From Solea solea (Eukaryota > Chordata > Actinopteri > Pleuronectiformes > Soleidae): a stretch of DNA of 64,000 nt. Below the pieces are notes generated by a model. The model was not told where the DNA came from. It made no database searches and saw only the letters and a list, made by a program, of their open reading frames with translations. The DNA is taken from contig NC_081146.1 of assembly GCF_958295425.1 (NCBI RefSeq), positions 24,424,395 to 24,488,394 of the forward strand, read 5' to 3'. The position numbers and the translations under genes are program-made. Shown here in pieces: positions 36,501-46,820 of this stretch (positions are counted from its first letter, which is position 1; every line of letters begins with the position of its first letter).

Positions 36501-37959
36501 AGTCTCTTGAAGACAATATTTATCTCTGTGACAATTTGACCATTCCTGTTTTTTTAATTCAACATACATTTGACGACAGAATGACTTTGATTGATGGAGA
36601 GGTGAAGTCACATAAGGAGAACGTCCTACCTAGAGAAAGTCGCCGCTTGTTGTGCTTTGTGTCCAGACTCTTAGTCCCTGTGAGTTCACAGAGAGCTGAT
36701 GCCGGCCAACACTGAAGGTGTGTTCACTCACTTCCAGCTGTGTTACTCCACCGAGTCTCAGCGTGCAGTTCTGCAGTTTCGCCAAGCATCAAAACTCCCT
36801 CAGAATCAATACTCCAGGAGCACACAGTGATATCAGTGTCTATTAATAACTGAGTGGGTTGGGGCTCCTGCCAACAAGTGTCATGACACACACGTGTGTT
36901 TGTCTGAAGAGCAGATGACCATCGTCGGTGGGGGGCGGGGTTTGTAAGGCCGTGTTTAAGTTCCACACAGAGAGGTATTGCTCAAATAGCCTACAATCAA
37001 ACAGCCTCGAAAAACCAGGAGCTGGAGAAGAACTAAAGCACAGCCGGTGAAAGTGATTCCACTGCAGAGCAAAAGACGTCCATGTTGCGAATGGCTTATG
37101 GCTGTTGGCGTTAAATCAATCCGTGGCCTTTTAATATTTCATAGAGAAATAGTATATGAATAAATGATTAATCACCTGCCTCCCTTCCACCGAGAGCTCT
37201 TAAGGTATCTGGATATATCCACTAAGTGGTTAGAAAAAGAACTGTACTGATCTAATAATAAATTTAACGGCAGCACTCAACAACTATCACAGAAAACTAT
37301 ATATTTATATAGAATACTCTAAAGAAATACTATAGCCTTGTAATATTTAAGAGATAGAAAATACCACCAAGTAATATAGTGACTATAAACTCACTGCTAA
37401 GCACCACAGACACACTAATACTCCTTATATAAAGATTACAGGAATATTATGAGGATTTCCACCTTATAAACTACAAACACTTTAGCCTAGATAGAAAACA
37501 ATACTGTTACTGGACAAAGTCACACAGGTGTCAGTGACCTGTGGGTGTCAGTGAGTCCTTTCTGCACAGGTAAATTTGCAGCTGCGAGATTTTAATTTCT
37601 CCAAAGTGCTTAATTTACCTTTGAGGTGACCCGAAAGTGCCACAGGATGAGAGTTTGTTTGTTTTTAAGTAGGCCACTGTTCGTTTTCTGCATCTTCAGA
37701 CTAATTAGTGAGAGGTACAACGACAGAAATACAAGAGCAAACACTCAAACAAAGCCAGATGAGTGTTATAATTTCACACTGAGGCAGTTTTCTTCATCCT
37801 CCCCCCGCCTCCCCCCGGCGGCGGCGGCAGCAGCAGTCTGCGTAATGAGCACCGGCAGCAGCGGCTGTTCCGCGGCGGGCAGTCCGGCTGAGAGCTCCTC
37901 CTCCCCGGCCTCTCCCTGTCCTCTCTCCCCGGTGCCCTCCGCGCCGACCCCGCACTCAC

Positions 37960-38005
37960 AATCCCGGTGACCGACGGAAGATCCGCTGGGGCCAATTTCT
38001 CTCAT
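37960..38005 (-). CDS. syngap1: Candidate alternative first coding exon of syngap1
   Basis: On the minus strand an ATG at 38005 (A at -3) opens 15 codons, MREIGPSGSSVGHRD, plus one base (T), then a strong donor GATT|GTGAGT at 37959. The next secure exon (19286) needs exactly one base to complete its first codon. T plus AT gives Tyr, so the junction reads HRD-Y-HRPRRKS. Human SYNGAP1 has a Tyr at the matching place, EYHLGRSRRKS. The exon sits inside a CpG-rich island with a GC-box-like sequence about 90 bases upstream. This would give a short N-terminus lacking the first part of the PH domain, in line with known SYNGAP1 N-terminal diversity from alternative promoters. Phase, donor and island are seen; its use is inferred. 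Confidence 0.45.
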
Positions 38006-38339
38006 CTTTTAGATGGGGACTGTTTCTGCGATGGTTTTCCTTTTAGTGGGTGTCCGCCGCGTGCGCGTCAAATGTACACTTGCCAAAAAGGGGGGCGGTG
38101 GGTGGATGAGTGAAAAGGTTAACGCGCTACTGCATGGGACAGTGTCGTCAACTGTTTAGCTGCAATCAAAAGCTAGAGTATCCACGCGTGAGGGGAGAGA
38201 GGGCTGCGTGTCTGTGTGCATCCGCATGAGTGCGCGAAGGAGCGCTGCGCTGCGCAATCGTGCGCCAAAGGATGAGCGGATGAGGAGCGAGCTGCATGCG
38301 CTCTGCGCTCTGCCGCGTCCTCGACTCTCCAACGGGGCA

Positions 38340-38362
38340 GCGAGCGAGCGAGCGAGCGAGCA
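38340..38362. repeat. (GAGC)n microsatellite in CpG island
   Basis: Five or six GAGC units at the upstream edge of the candidate promoter. Confidence 0.92.
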
Positions 38363-38727
38363 AATAAGATGACTTTAAAAACATGAATTTCCAAAAAGGA
38401 AGCAGAAATATGTGAACAGACGCCAAAGGCGCTGCAGTCGCCAAGGAACGAGATAATGCAACAGAATGGAGTGAAACTGCAGCCTCGCGTGCCAGCAGCT
38501 GAGAGGCTGCACAAGAAAAAGAAATGGGGGGAAAAAAGGCGGCGATAATGGCAACTTAAGTCCCTTATCTTCCTTCCTATACAACCATAAGTAATCCGTC
38601 TGTTGGAGAGGCTCCGGTCTGCTGCTTGGAAGAAGATTATCCAGCACAGGTGGACAGCAGAACAGTTTCTGGAGAGAACAGCAGTGCACTGATGCTCCTG
38701 CGCTTCAATCTCCTTCTCCTCCTCTCA

Positions 38728-38781
38728 CAGAGAGAGAGGGAGAGAGAGAGGGAGGGAGAGAGAGAGAGGGAGAGAGAGGGG
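38728..38781. repeat. (GA)n-rich tract
   Basis: GAGA/GGGA run, purine-only on the plus strand, so a possible triplex-forming tract. Confidence 0.9.
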
Positions 38782-39145
38782 CTGACTGAATCCCCACTGG
38801 GACCTGGAGTGATTTTAAGCACTGTGAGAATCCCTCATCACTTATGCCCTCCTCTCTTCTATTTCTCCTTTGCCTGACTCCTTTCTTTACATTTCACCTT
38901 CTGCCGACACACACACACACATTCTCGCACAGCATTCTTAGTGAAGACAGTCATCATGGACATAATGCACCATCAAGCCCCTGACTCTAAACATAAACCA
39001 TTACAACTAAATAAAACCTATCCCTAACCCTTGTGAGATCATTTTCGCGTACCCCTCTTGGTGCACTAATCACGCATGCGCAGAAGACAACACCAGAATC
39101 CAACACCAACACCAGAATCCATGCTAGCAGTCGCAGCAACGTCAG

Positions 39146-39331
39146 GTGTTGGTTCCAAACGAAAGACTGTTTTTAGGGAAACTACTGCCAAGAGAAAGGC
39201 TGACTGCAGAGCGATCCAAGACCAGAGTGAACATCGGTGCTGCATTTGAACGGTGTAGCGACACCTGCAAGCCCAGAAAGGGCTGCAAATTGATGGACAT
39301 GGTGGCGCTGTTTCTACGGGAATGTTAACTT
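39146..39331 (+). pseudogene. Decayed transposon-type ORF (RVNIGAAFER)
   Basis: The 61-residue frame contains KTRVNIGAAFERC and then KGCKLMDMVALFLREC. I recall a motif of the form RVNIGAAFERWR..RE.KG.K.D.E.ALFLLD in fish transposon-associated proteins and THAP-like genes. Here the Trp after FER is replaced and the helix that follows is disrupted, so this is a remnant. Upstream sequence (AACACCAGAATCCAACACCA) is a short tandem repeat. The match is from memory and weak. Confidence 0.35.
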
Positions 39332-39697
39332 TATGTCTTTGTGATCTTTTCACAGTATATGTTGTTTTTCATCATCACGTTGTTCGCTGCGTGTTCCTGT
39401 GCTCTGGAGATGTAGCTGTAACCCACCCTGAGTGAGGATTACTGTATTTTTGTTGATGAAGTGGTTAATTAATTCAATTTAAACTGCTATCAGGCACCAT
39501 TATATTATTTTCCACTGTCTTGTTATGATTTCCAACAATTACAGCAGTTTCGGGAAGTTTACGGTCAAGTCCACCAGGTGGTTTCTGGGATACGCTTGTT
39601 ATTTTTTTCTTTCCGATCTGACACTAACTGCACAAATAAATGAGTGGGCCCACAGCTGCAGCAAATTTACAAATTCAATTTTTTTTATTATTATTTC

Positions 39698-39846
39698 TGT
39701 TGGGGAAGGGCCCTGCGATGGACTGGCGAACTGTCCAGGGTGTACCCCGCCTATCGCCCGATGTAGCTGAGATTGGCACAGCACCCCCCGCGACCCTCTG
39801 GCAGAGGATAAAGCGGTAGATGATGACTGACTGACTGACTGACTGT
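39698..39846 (+). repeat. LINE-like 3' tail, copy with (GACT)n end
   Basis: GGGCCCTGCGATGGACTGGC, CTGTCCAGGGTGTACCCCGC, TGAGATTGGCACAGCACCCC and GAGGATAAAGCGGTAGATGA end in a run of GACT units. Nearly collinear with 52985-53130. Confidence 0.75.
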
Positions 39847-39881
39847 TGGGGAAGTTTTATACAAGTTGTCAACTGTGGGTT

Positions 39882-39912
<31 letters not shown>

Positions 39913-40590
39913 GTCAAATAATAATTTTGATATCAAAAGACAACACAATTGTGTGAGTTTCTGTGTGTGAAGTCAATCATTCTCCATAGTCAAACAGATA
40001 TCAGTTATGTAGTTCACTCAATTCATAACTGTGTCCTCTTTAAGAAAGTCTCGAACCAGGACACACATTTTTATATTATTTCAAGTGGTGATCCCAGACC
40101 CTTTTCTTATTTTTTTTTTTTTGTGTATTATATGAACATATTTACATGTAAGTATTACGGGTTAAAGTATAACCCGGTTACATAGCTTCAGAGGGAAGTC
40201 TGAAGAAATCCCCAAGGATCTCCAACCTTACCTTTAACCTAAACCCAAATGTCCTCACTCCCTATGGTTTATGTCCTTCAAGAATACACACGTTTGTGTA
40301 GCTAGAGCAAAGCTTTATCACCAATTCTTCAGAAATTAGGTTCTGCCTCATTAGGACCAGGTTTTTGGTCTCCATGAGAACTACAGGTCCCAGCAAGGTC
40401 AGTGTTTATGTCAGAAAAGGGTCTTAAAGTGATAACCAATACAAGTGTACACACACATGCAAGCACACAGCACAGTGTGAAGTTCAGTGCCACGGGCAAA
40501 TGTGTGGGAAGCATGCAAGCATGTTATTACTCACACAATACACATGTCTACCCACAAAGAGCTGCGTGCAGCGGTACCACCTGCCCTGAC

Positions 40591-40828
40591 ACGCTGTTCC
40601 ACGCCAACAGGCACACCATGACTTATCAGAATAAGAAATGACAGCATTAAATTCTGCTGCCGCTTGAGCTAATTTCCCATTAACTCGTGCTGCTGTGTTA
40701 CACGGCCAAGAAATCCACTCTTAATAAACCAACTGGCAAACACATTAAATCAATGTAACAGCTAACGGTAGTGTTTGCTGATAGTGCCGATACAATTTAG
40801 GAGCCTATTATCAATATAAAATTACACC
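40591..40828. repeat. Diverged tandem duplication, copy A
   Basis: ACGCTGTTCCACGCCAACAG, AAATGACAGCATTAAATTCT, GAGCTAATTTCCCATTAACT and AATAAACCAACTGGCAAACA align in order with copy B at 41583-41834, 992 bases further on. Some words are nearly unchanged while the spacers differ. Confidence 0.8.
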
Positions 40829-40897
40829 TATTATACATGTTATACATGTAAGTTAGCCACACTGACTACAGAGTCTCCTGCCAGCTAATGCTAACGC

Positions 40898-40980
40898 AGC
40901 TCTCCAGCGGTTACAGCTAGTCTGCTAGCTTCAGTGTTGTGAAGCTAGCTTCTCCAGCGGGTTACAGCTAGTCTGCTAAC
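40898..40980. repeat. Two-unit tandem repeat, about 49 bases
   Basis: CTCCAGCGGTTACAGCTAGT at 40902 recurs as CTCCAGCGGGTTACAGCTAG at 40952, each followed by CTGCTA. A local duplication inside the region between copies A and B. Confidence 0.85.
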
Positions 40981-41491
40981 TTACCAATGTTGTATGTTCT
41001 TTTCATGAGGTTTCTCACCAAACAGCATAAACTGTGTTTAGTCATTGGTTAGTTAGCTTAAATAGCACCTCATACCATGACGACCAAGCTAGCCCTTTAG
41101 CTTGTTTTACTAGTGCTAATGTAAATCACTGTATAACTGAAGTTTAGCCATATTTTGCTTTCACTCCAGGGGGCTAAAGTTAGCTAATGCTAGTGTGGTG
41201 GTGCAGTACCTATATTTAGCTATTATTGATATACAATAAAAGACGTAATTTTAGCAATTTAGCTTTTTTTAACATATGGAGCAGGTTAACCATCATAAAA
41301 TTTAAATGTATTTAAAGGGAAAGGGAAAAAAGCCAACCAAATTGTCAACATAAAGAAAGGCATATACATATATGTGTGTACAACTACATACAATAATGTT
41401 TGTGTGTTTTTTATGTGAAAGACTTTGAGACACATTTTGTGTATGAAAAGTGCTACACAAGACATGTATATTTATACCAGCTCACAAAAAT

Positions 41492-41543
41492 CAACTGAAA
41501 TATGATTTGCACAATTATATTTTAAGAGAAGTCTAGATTTGTA
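41492..41543. repeat. Second duplicated block, copy A
   Basis: CAACTGAAATATGATTTGCA and GAGAAGTCTAGATTTGTAC pair with 42421-42473, 929 bases on. Together with the 40591/41583 pair this suggests an old tandem duplication of roughly 0.95 kb. Confidence 0.7.
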
Positions 41544-41582
41544 CCTCCAAAAATCTTTAAAAATAAGTGTGCGAGCCCTTGT

Positions 41583-41834
41583 ACGCTTCCACGCCAAGAG
41601 GCAAACCACAACTCATCTAAATTAAAAAATGACAGCATTAAACTCAGTCGAACAAGCTAATTTCCCATTATCTCATGTGCCGCATTGAAATTAAACATGG
41701 CTACTAAATCCACACTTCATAAACCAGCTGGCAAATGCTGTGAATGGAATGACTCAGGCTGGAAAATAATCGATTTACAATATGATGTTTGCCAATAGCA
41801 GGGACATGCGATCAATATGAAATTATGTTACACC
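41583..41834. repeat. Diverged tandem duplication, copy B
   Basis: ACGCTTCCACGCCAAGAGGC, AAATGACAGCATTAAACTCA, AAGCTAATTTCCCATTATCT and CATAAACCAGCTGGCAAATG align with copy A. Confidence 0.8.
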
Positions 41835-42420
41835 GTCACCGGCCGCTTCATTTGATACACAAGACACATAATAACGTGGTGAGAGTTGTTGTCATGTCAT
41901 GTTAAATCACCTTTCCTCACCTCTTCAGCTCGTCTTCACCATGTCTTCATTATCGTTATTTAATTGTATAATACATAACATTTCTGAATAAGAACAAGTA
42001 AAAACGACAAGAGTAAAGTGACAGTTACATCCATAGAAATACAAATTGGCATTGGGGATAGATATGGAGCTCATTAGCATCATTCTCTTTACTTCTCTCT
42101 GCTATAACTCCAAGGGCCAGCCCACTATGAAACAACTTTTTATTTAATTTCATTGTGAGTGTTTGTTGCTGATTGGACCACAACTGATCATTTCCATTTT
42201 CCACGCATTCATTCCTAAGCTCTTCCCGTGAAGCATAAATTCACGGGGGAACCATGATCCCATGCTGCTGCCAAATAACACCTTCACAAATGAAGGTGTT
42301 ATCATTTTTGATTGAGAGTCCTCTAGCGGCAGAAATGATATATTGTGGTTTTCATGAGATGTGAAAAGGTGTATCTGATAAAGTGGCAGGTGAGTACAAA
42401 ATGTCTCCGTTTATAAAACG

Positions 42421-42473
42421 CAACTGAAATATGATTTTCACTATTTTATTTGAGTGAAGTCTTGATTTTGACT
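42421..42473. repeat. Second duplicated block, copy B
   Basis: CAACTGAAATATGATTTTCA and GAGTGAAGTCTTGATTTTGAC, partner of 41492-41543. Confidence 0.7.
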
Positions 42474-45400
42474 ACATCCATGTCGGTGTGTGGAGCGTGA
42501 AGCTACTTCTTGTTGCCAGTAGGTGGCACCACAACTGGCTTTGCAGGTTATTATCGTGGAACGATTGGCCCTCAAAGGAAGGGTGAAAAAGATTGGTTAT
42601 TATAAGGGAAGCATCTGAGTGGGTGGATTTCTGCTCCGTGGCTAGTGGGAACACAAAATATGAAAATGTGTTTTTAACTATAATTCCTGCAAACTGGATC
42701 GGATCGCCATACAACTCGGTGGGATTGCAAGTTCGGCACGTCCTGATGGGCACACCAAGTCTGGTGAGTTTCCGTGCATGGCGAGGCCCTCAAAGGTGCA
42801 CTCAAAAAGTAAGTAAAAGAAAAAAAGAAGAATCAGAGCGGATACAATCAGGCACCAGTTTTCAGTTTCTTTCACACTGATGCATTCCTCAAACAGGGAA
42901 TTAATGTCTACCCCCCAAAAAAACATGAGCTCATTACACACGCGCAGTATTCATGACAGTATGTAAATCTACCAAATACTTAGCATCCGAGGCGTTTCTG
43001 TCTCTGGATAAGTGAAGTTCGTGACAGCAGGTACTTCTTAATTCCAGTGTTAAAGACATCTGTGTTGATTGTTCAATTCAGTAATGACAAGTAATCAGTC
43101 CTTCAGTGGGGCACTGGGTATCTTAGAACTGTTGCCATGACAACTGTGGTGGGTTTGAAGCAACTTTTTTTTTTCTTCTTCTTTAACCATTGTTGTATTA
43201 TGCCACTCTTCTGTTGCTGTACTCACTGCATCGAAAGTCCTTTATCTCTGCTGAGATAGAATTATGGAAATGTGGCCTGAAGGTGGTGGATTACTGTATT
43301 TCTGCTCCTTTAAACCTCTGGGACATTATTTTTTGTGTGTGTGTGGGGAGCTCATATCAAAGAGATGCTTTACATCAGGATGGAAAGATGGTAATCTGTA
43401 CTCTGCACCTGTAGAGACGCTGGTTTCACTGAGTGTACAGCATGGGATTAACCCCGCTTCCTTGTTTGGAATTCCAACAAACATTTCAACTTCTTTACCC
43501 TCCAGTTTTCTCTCCATCTCTCCTCCTCTCTGTAGCACAGGCTGTCTGTCTGCACTATAATTATTTCCATGGTTACCATTAAGGATGTGAAGCTAAGCCT
43601 GATGTACTATGGTAGTAATCTTTCCCTCTCCGCCACCCGCTTCCTCCTCTTCGTCTTCTTCTCGCTGACGCTCATCTCCACAGCACTTTTCAATCTGCTT
43701 AAAACAACCAACATTTAATATGGGAGCTTATGGAGCTCCGGTACCTGCACAAATTCATAACCATGTAATCCATATGTAAGCAAAGCAGGCAGTCAGCCTC
43801 TCCCATAAAGAATGAATCATATCGTGTTACGCTGCTGTAGTTCTTCATGTGTATGCGTGATAAAACAGTGCAGGGAGGACTGTTGGAGCTTACATGGGTA
43901 CAACATACACTGATCAGCTACAACATGAAAACCGACAGTCAACACTTCTCACCTACACTCTTCTATAAAGCTGTCAAATGTTTGGTCACAGAATCATAAT
44001 ATCTTAAGTGTAGAGTGACTTCTAGCTCCCCTGTGACTAAAAGTGTCTACAACTCATTTTTGTTTTACTGTCCAGAGATAAGTTGTTTCAGAAACTTTCT
44101 ACAGAAGCCTTAGATTTGTTTTTCTCTATGTTTGAAATGATCTGTGTTTTGGCACTACAAGCACTATTCTTATTTATAGTTCATGGACACGGGCAAATTG
44201 TGGTGCATGACCCCTGGAGTATAAAAATCAGTCGACACTGATGCACCAGGAAGTTTGACAGAAACCGATAGATTTTCCGGCTGCACCAGTAGACCATGCA
44301 TGGTCACGTCCTGGTTTACAATAATCCAGCCCGACGCTCCGTTAAGCCGTCAAAACAACTTAGTTTACTGAAGATCAATGTATGTGGAAGTAGAAAAACT
44401 CAGTGGAATTCCCCCCCGTGTTAAGTCAAACAAACAATGACGCTGCTTTATGTAATGTGATGCTGCAATCTGCCGCTAAACCACTCTTGTCCTTCAGGAT
44501 TCTGAAAACAAAAACCCTTCAATATTTTATTTATTTTTTTCATCCAAACAATTTGAAGTAAATGGCAGTTGGAGCGCCACCAATTCTTCGGCGGGTATGA
44601 ATCATCAGTGTAAATGATAAATAACTGTGTCAACAAGTATGTGTTTGTCAAAAACAGAAAGAAAGAGACACAAAGGCTGAGTAAATAACAACCTAATTTG
44701 ACATTTTAAGAAAAATGCTTATTTCCAGTTCTTGACAGGAATTGGATGAAAGCGTTCTATAAATGAAGCTTAAAGCAGAAGAAGCTTGAATCCGATTCTG
44801 TCGGCATCTCGCGAGGTAACACGTTTTTATCTCGTTTGTTTGCTTCGCACAAAAACTGAGGTGTAAATATGGCACATTGTGGGTTTTTTTAGGGGATAAA
44901 ATGTGGGAGTATTCACGGTCAGGAACAGATATTTTCTTGGAGTCTCTGCCGATTGTCTCTGCAGGTTGCAATATCATAAAATTAAATTATCCAGGAGACG
45001 CCGGGTGAGCTTATGCAAAGATGTCACCGGGGCTTTTATTCAAGCAACGTATTTAAATGGTAATTTCCATTGGTTACAACACTTATAGAGAGACCATTTC
45101 TTTTACCATTTTGAAACTACACGAGCGTTTCCTGAACCCGACCGCGCACTCAAACCTGAAATTCAATTACGTTTTAACACTGTGACAACGTGCAAAGGCT
45201 GAGTCAATAATAATTCTCTTCAAGAGGGAGTGGACTCTTGAAGAATCTGAGTTGCGGGATACGTCTCGCGTTTCCAGTGAATATTTTTACATTATTTACA
45301 GCTAACAGCGTGATTTCAATCTGTTATTTAAATTCAAATCCCGAAAAAACAGCAGCATTTTATTGTAATTTTCCCTCCGTTAGACGACTCCCGCGGTCTC

Positions 45401-45731
45401 CTTGCTCCTTTGCTCTCTGCCGCACAGACTGTCATGGCTCCCTGGTGCAGAGTCAGTGCTCATTAATGAATGTCATGAAGCCAAGACCTGATTCTCATTT
45501 GTCAGATTACTTTGCCCATTAAAAATATTAGGAAAAAAAAAATTAAAAAGAAGAAAAACAATGGATTGATCCACACTGAGGAAATGGGGCGAACACGTTG
45601 AGCTCATGAACCCATCTCGCAGGGAACCGGTGCTTTTACTACATACGGGTCATGCCACAGTTATTCATTGACCTCAGTCACCTCCTCTCTGTCAGTGCAA
45701 ACCTGACAAGGTGTCCATGTTTCAGACGGAC

Positions 45732-45761
45732 TGACAGACAGACAGACAGACAGACAGACAG
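45732..45761. repeat. (GACA)n microsatellite
   Basis: About seven GACA units. Confidence 0.93.
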
Positions 45762-46609
45762 GGGGAGCTGTTGGCTGACAGCAGAGGACTGAACCACGGG
45801 AGTAGTAACAGGAAACACACTGTGACAACCAGGGGAGGGTGGGAGAGAAGAAGCACTGTAGAGAAAGTCTTGTATTTGGCGGCTGGATGATGGATGGTTG
45901 AACACGGAGGACAGGAGTCGACAAGCACACTGCCACCTGTCCGGGCCTGGCGCCAAGGCAGGAGGGGGCAGGAGGGGATGAGGGGCGGAGAGGGAAAAAG
46001 GTCAGTGAGGAACCGACTGCTATGATCATTTGGGACAACAAGCAAAAAAAAAACTGGAAAGTATTAAATCCAAAGGGCGTGAAAATAGTATAAATCTAAA
46101 AAAAAGGGGAGTATTTAGCTGCTGTCTGTCCTGAAAAACATGTTCACAGGTGCTGCACCAGTTTGTGTCCAAATCAAAGTGGACATAGTGTGAGTCTCAC
46201 CAACTGTGCTGGTTGCAAAAAGAGCTCGCGTGGAAGTGTTAATGCAAATGAGCTTCTTCCTTTAACACCAGTAAGCATTTTTCTTTACTTACTTGACCTG
46301 AAGTTAATGGTCTCAATCGGTAGTTTCAGCTCTTCTTGGTTAATTTAGTAAATCACGTTCTCATTGAGAGGATAATAGACGATAAATAAAGCGGACACAG
46401 TATGACTGGCATCAGGAGCCTGGTTGCTGGGGAAATCTCGAGGCTTAAAAATGGGACTTTCTATGTGGTTGATAGAAAATAATTGGCCATCGTTGGCACA
46501 TTTTATTGTGTTTATTGTCTGACGCTCTTTTAGATTCTTCTTTTTAGGTTGCTATGCTGTGAAAGACGTCACAGAAGCCACAGAAGTGTTTGTCGTCGCC
46601 AAGCGGAAG

Positions 46610-46820
46610 AAAAGGAAGTTGGTTTGTGACCAGAGGGTTGACCGTTTGAGTCCCCACCAGGTCAAGAGCTAGGTACCCAATCCCCAATGTAAATTGGACT
46701 CTCTAAATCAATCCAATCCAGGTCCCAAGCCCGGGTAAATGGGAGGCTTGCATCAGGAAGGAGCGAATATGTGGATCATCCACTGTGGCAGACCCTTGAG
46801 AGTGAGCAGGAAGTAAACAC
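46610..46820. repeat. Dispersed fish repeat (CATCAGGAAGG family)
   Basis: GAGTCCCCACCAGGTCAAGA, GTCCCAAGCCCGGGTAAATG, GCTTGCATCAGGAAGGAGCG and CCACTGTGGCAGACCCTTGA follow the very common fish sequence that reads GTCAGGAAGGGCATCCGGCGTAAAA and CCGCTGTGGCGACCCC. A worn copy, likely a LINE or SINE tail. Confidence 0.6.

Larger units (their letters stand above)
19287..37959 (-). other. Long candidate syngap1 intron (18.7 kb)
   Basis: If the 38-kb exon is used, this is one intron. It holds an L1-type LINE tail (22642-23422), LINE-like tail copies (22262-22575, 33425-33510), DNA-transposon-like remnants (about 28880-29030, 29915-30330, 31605-31860), a 17-bp perfect hairpin (26918-26956) and many microsatellites. 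I searched for the start of the SYNGAP1 PH domain ([20 protein letters not shown] type) and did not find it. Confidence 0.6.
37795..38370 (-). promoter_or_regulatory. CpG-rich island, candidate internal promoter
   Basis: About 570 bases rich in GC and CpG stand out from AT-rich flanks. They include GCGCGTCAAATG, GCGCTGCGCTGCGC, CGCCGCGTGCGCG, a GGC/GCA repeat at 37816-37836 and a GAGC repeat at 38340-38362. A GC-box-like GGGGGGCGGTGGG lies at about 38091-38103. No TATA box is evident. The candidate first exon (37960-38005, minus strand) lies inside. Promoter function is inferred from composition and position only. Confidence 0.5.

Noticed and set aside
37846..37971. Plus-strand ATG opening a 41-codon Ser/Pro frame in the CpG island
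   Set aside because: Low-complexity composition expected of any GC-rich frame, no donor in a useful place and no family match.
42472..42880. Overlapping frames on both strands as a gene
   Set aside because: The sequence has the look of a dispersed repeat and the overlapping opposite-strand frames have no known motif.
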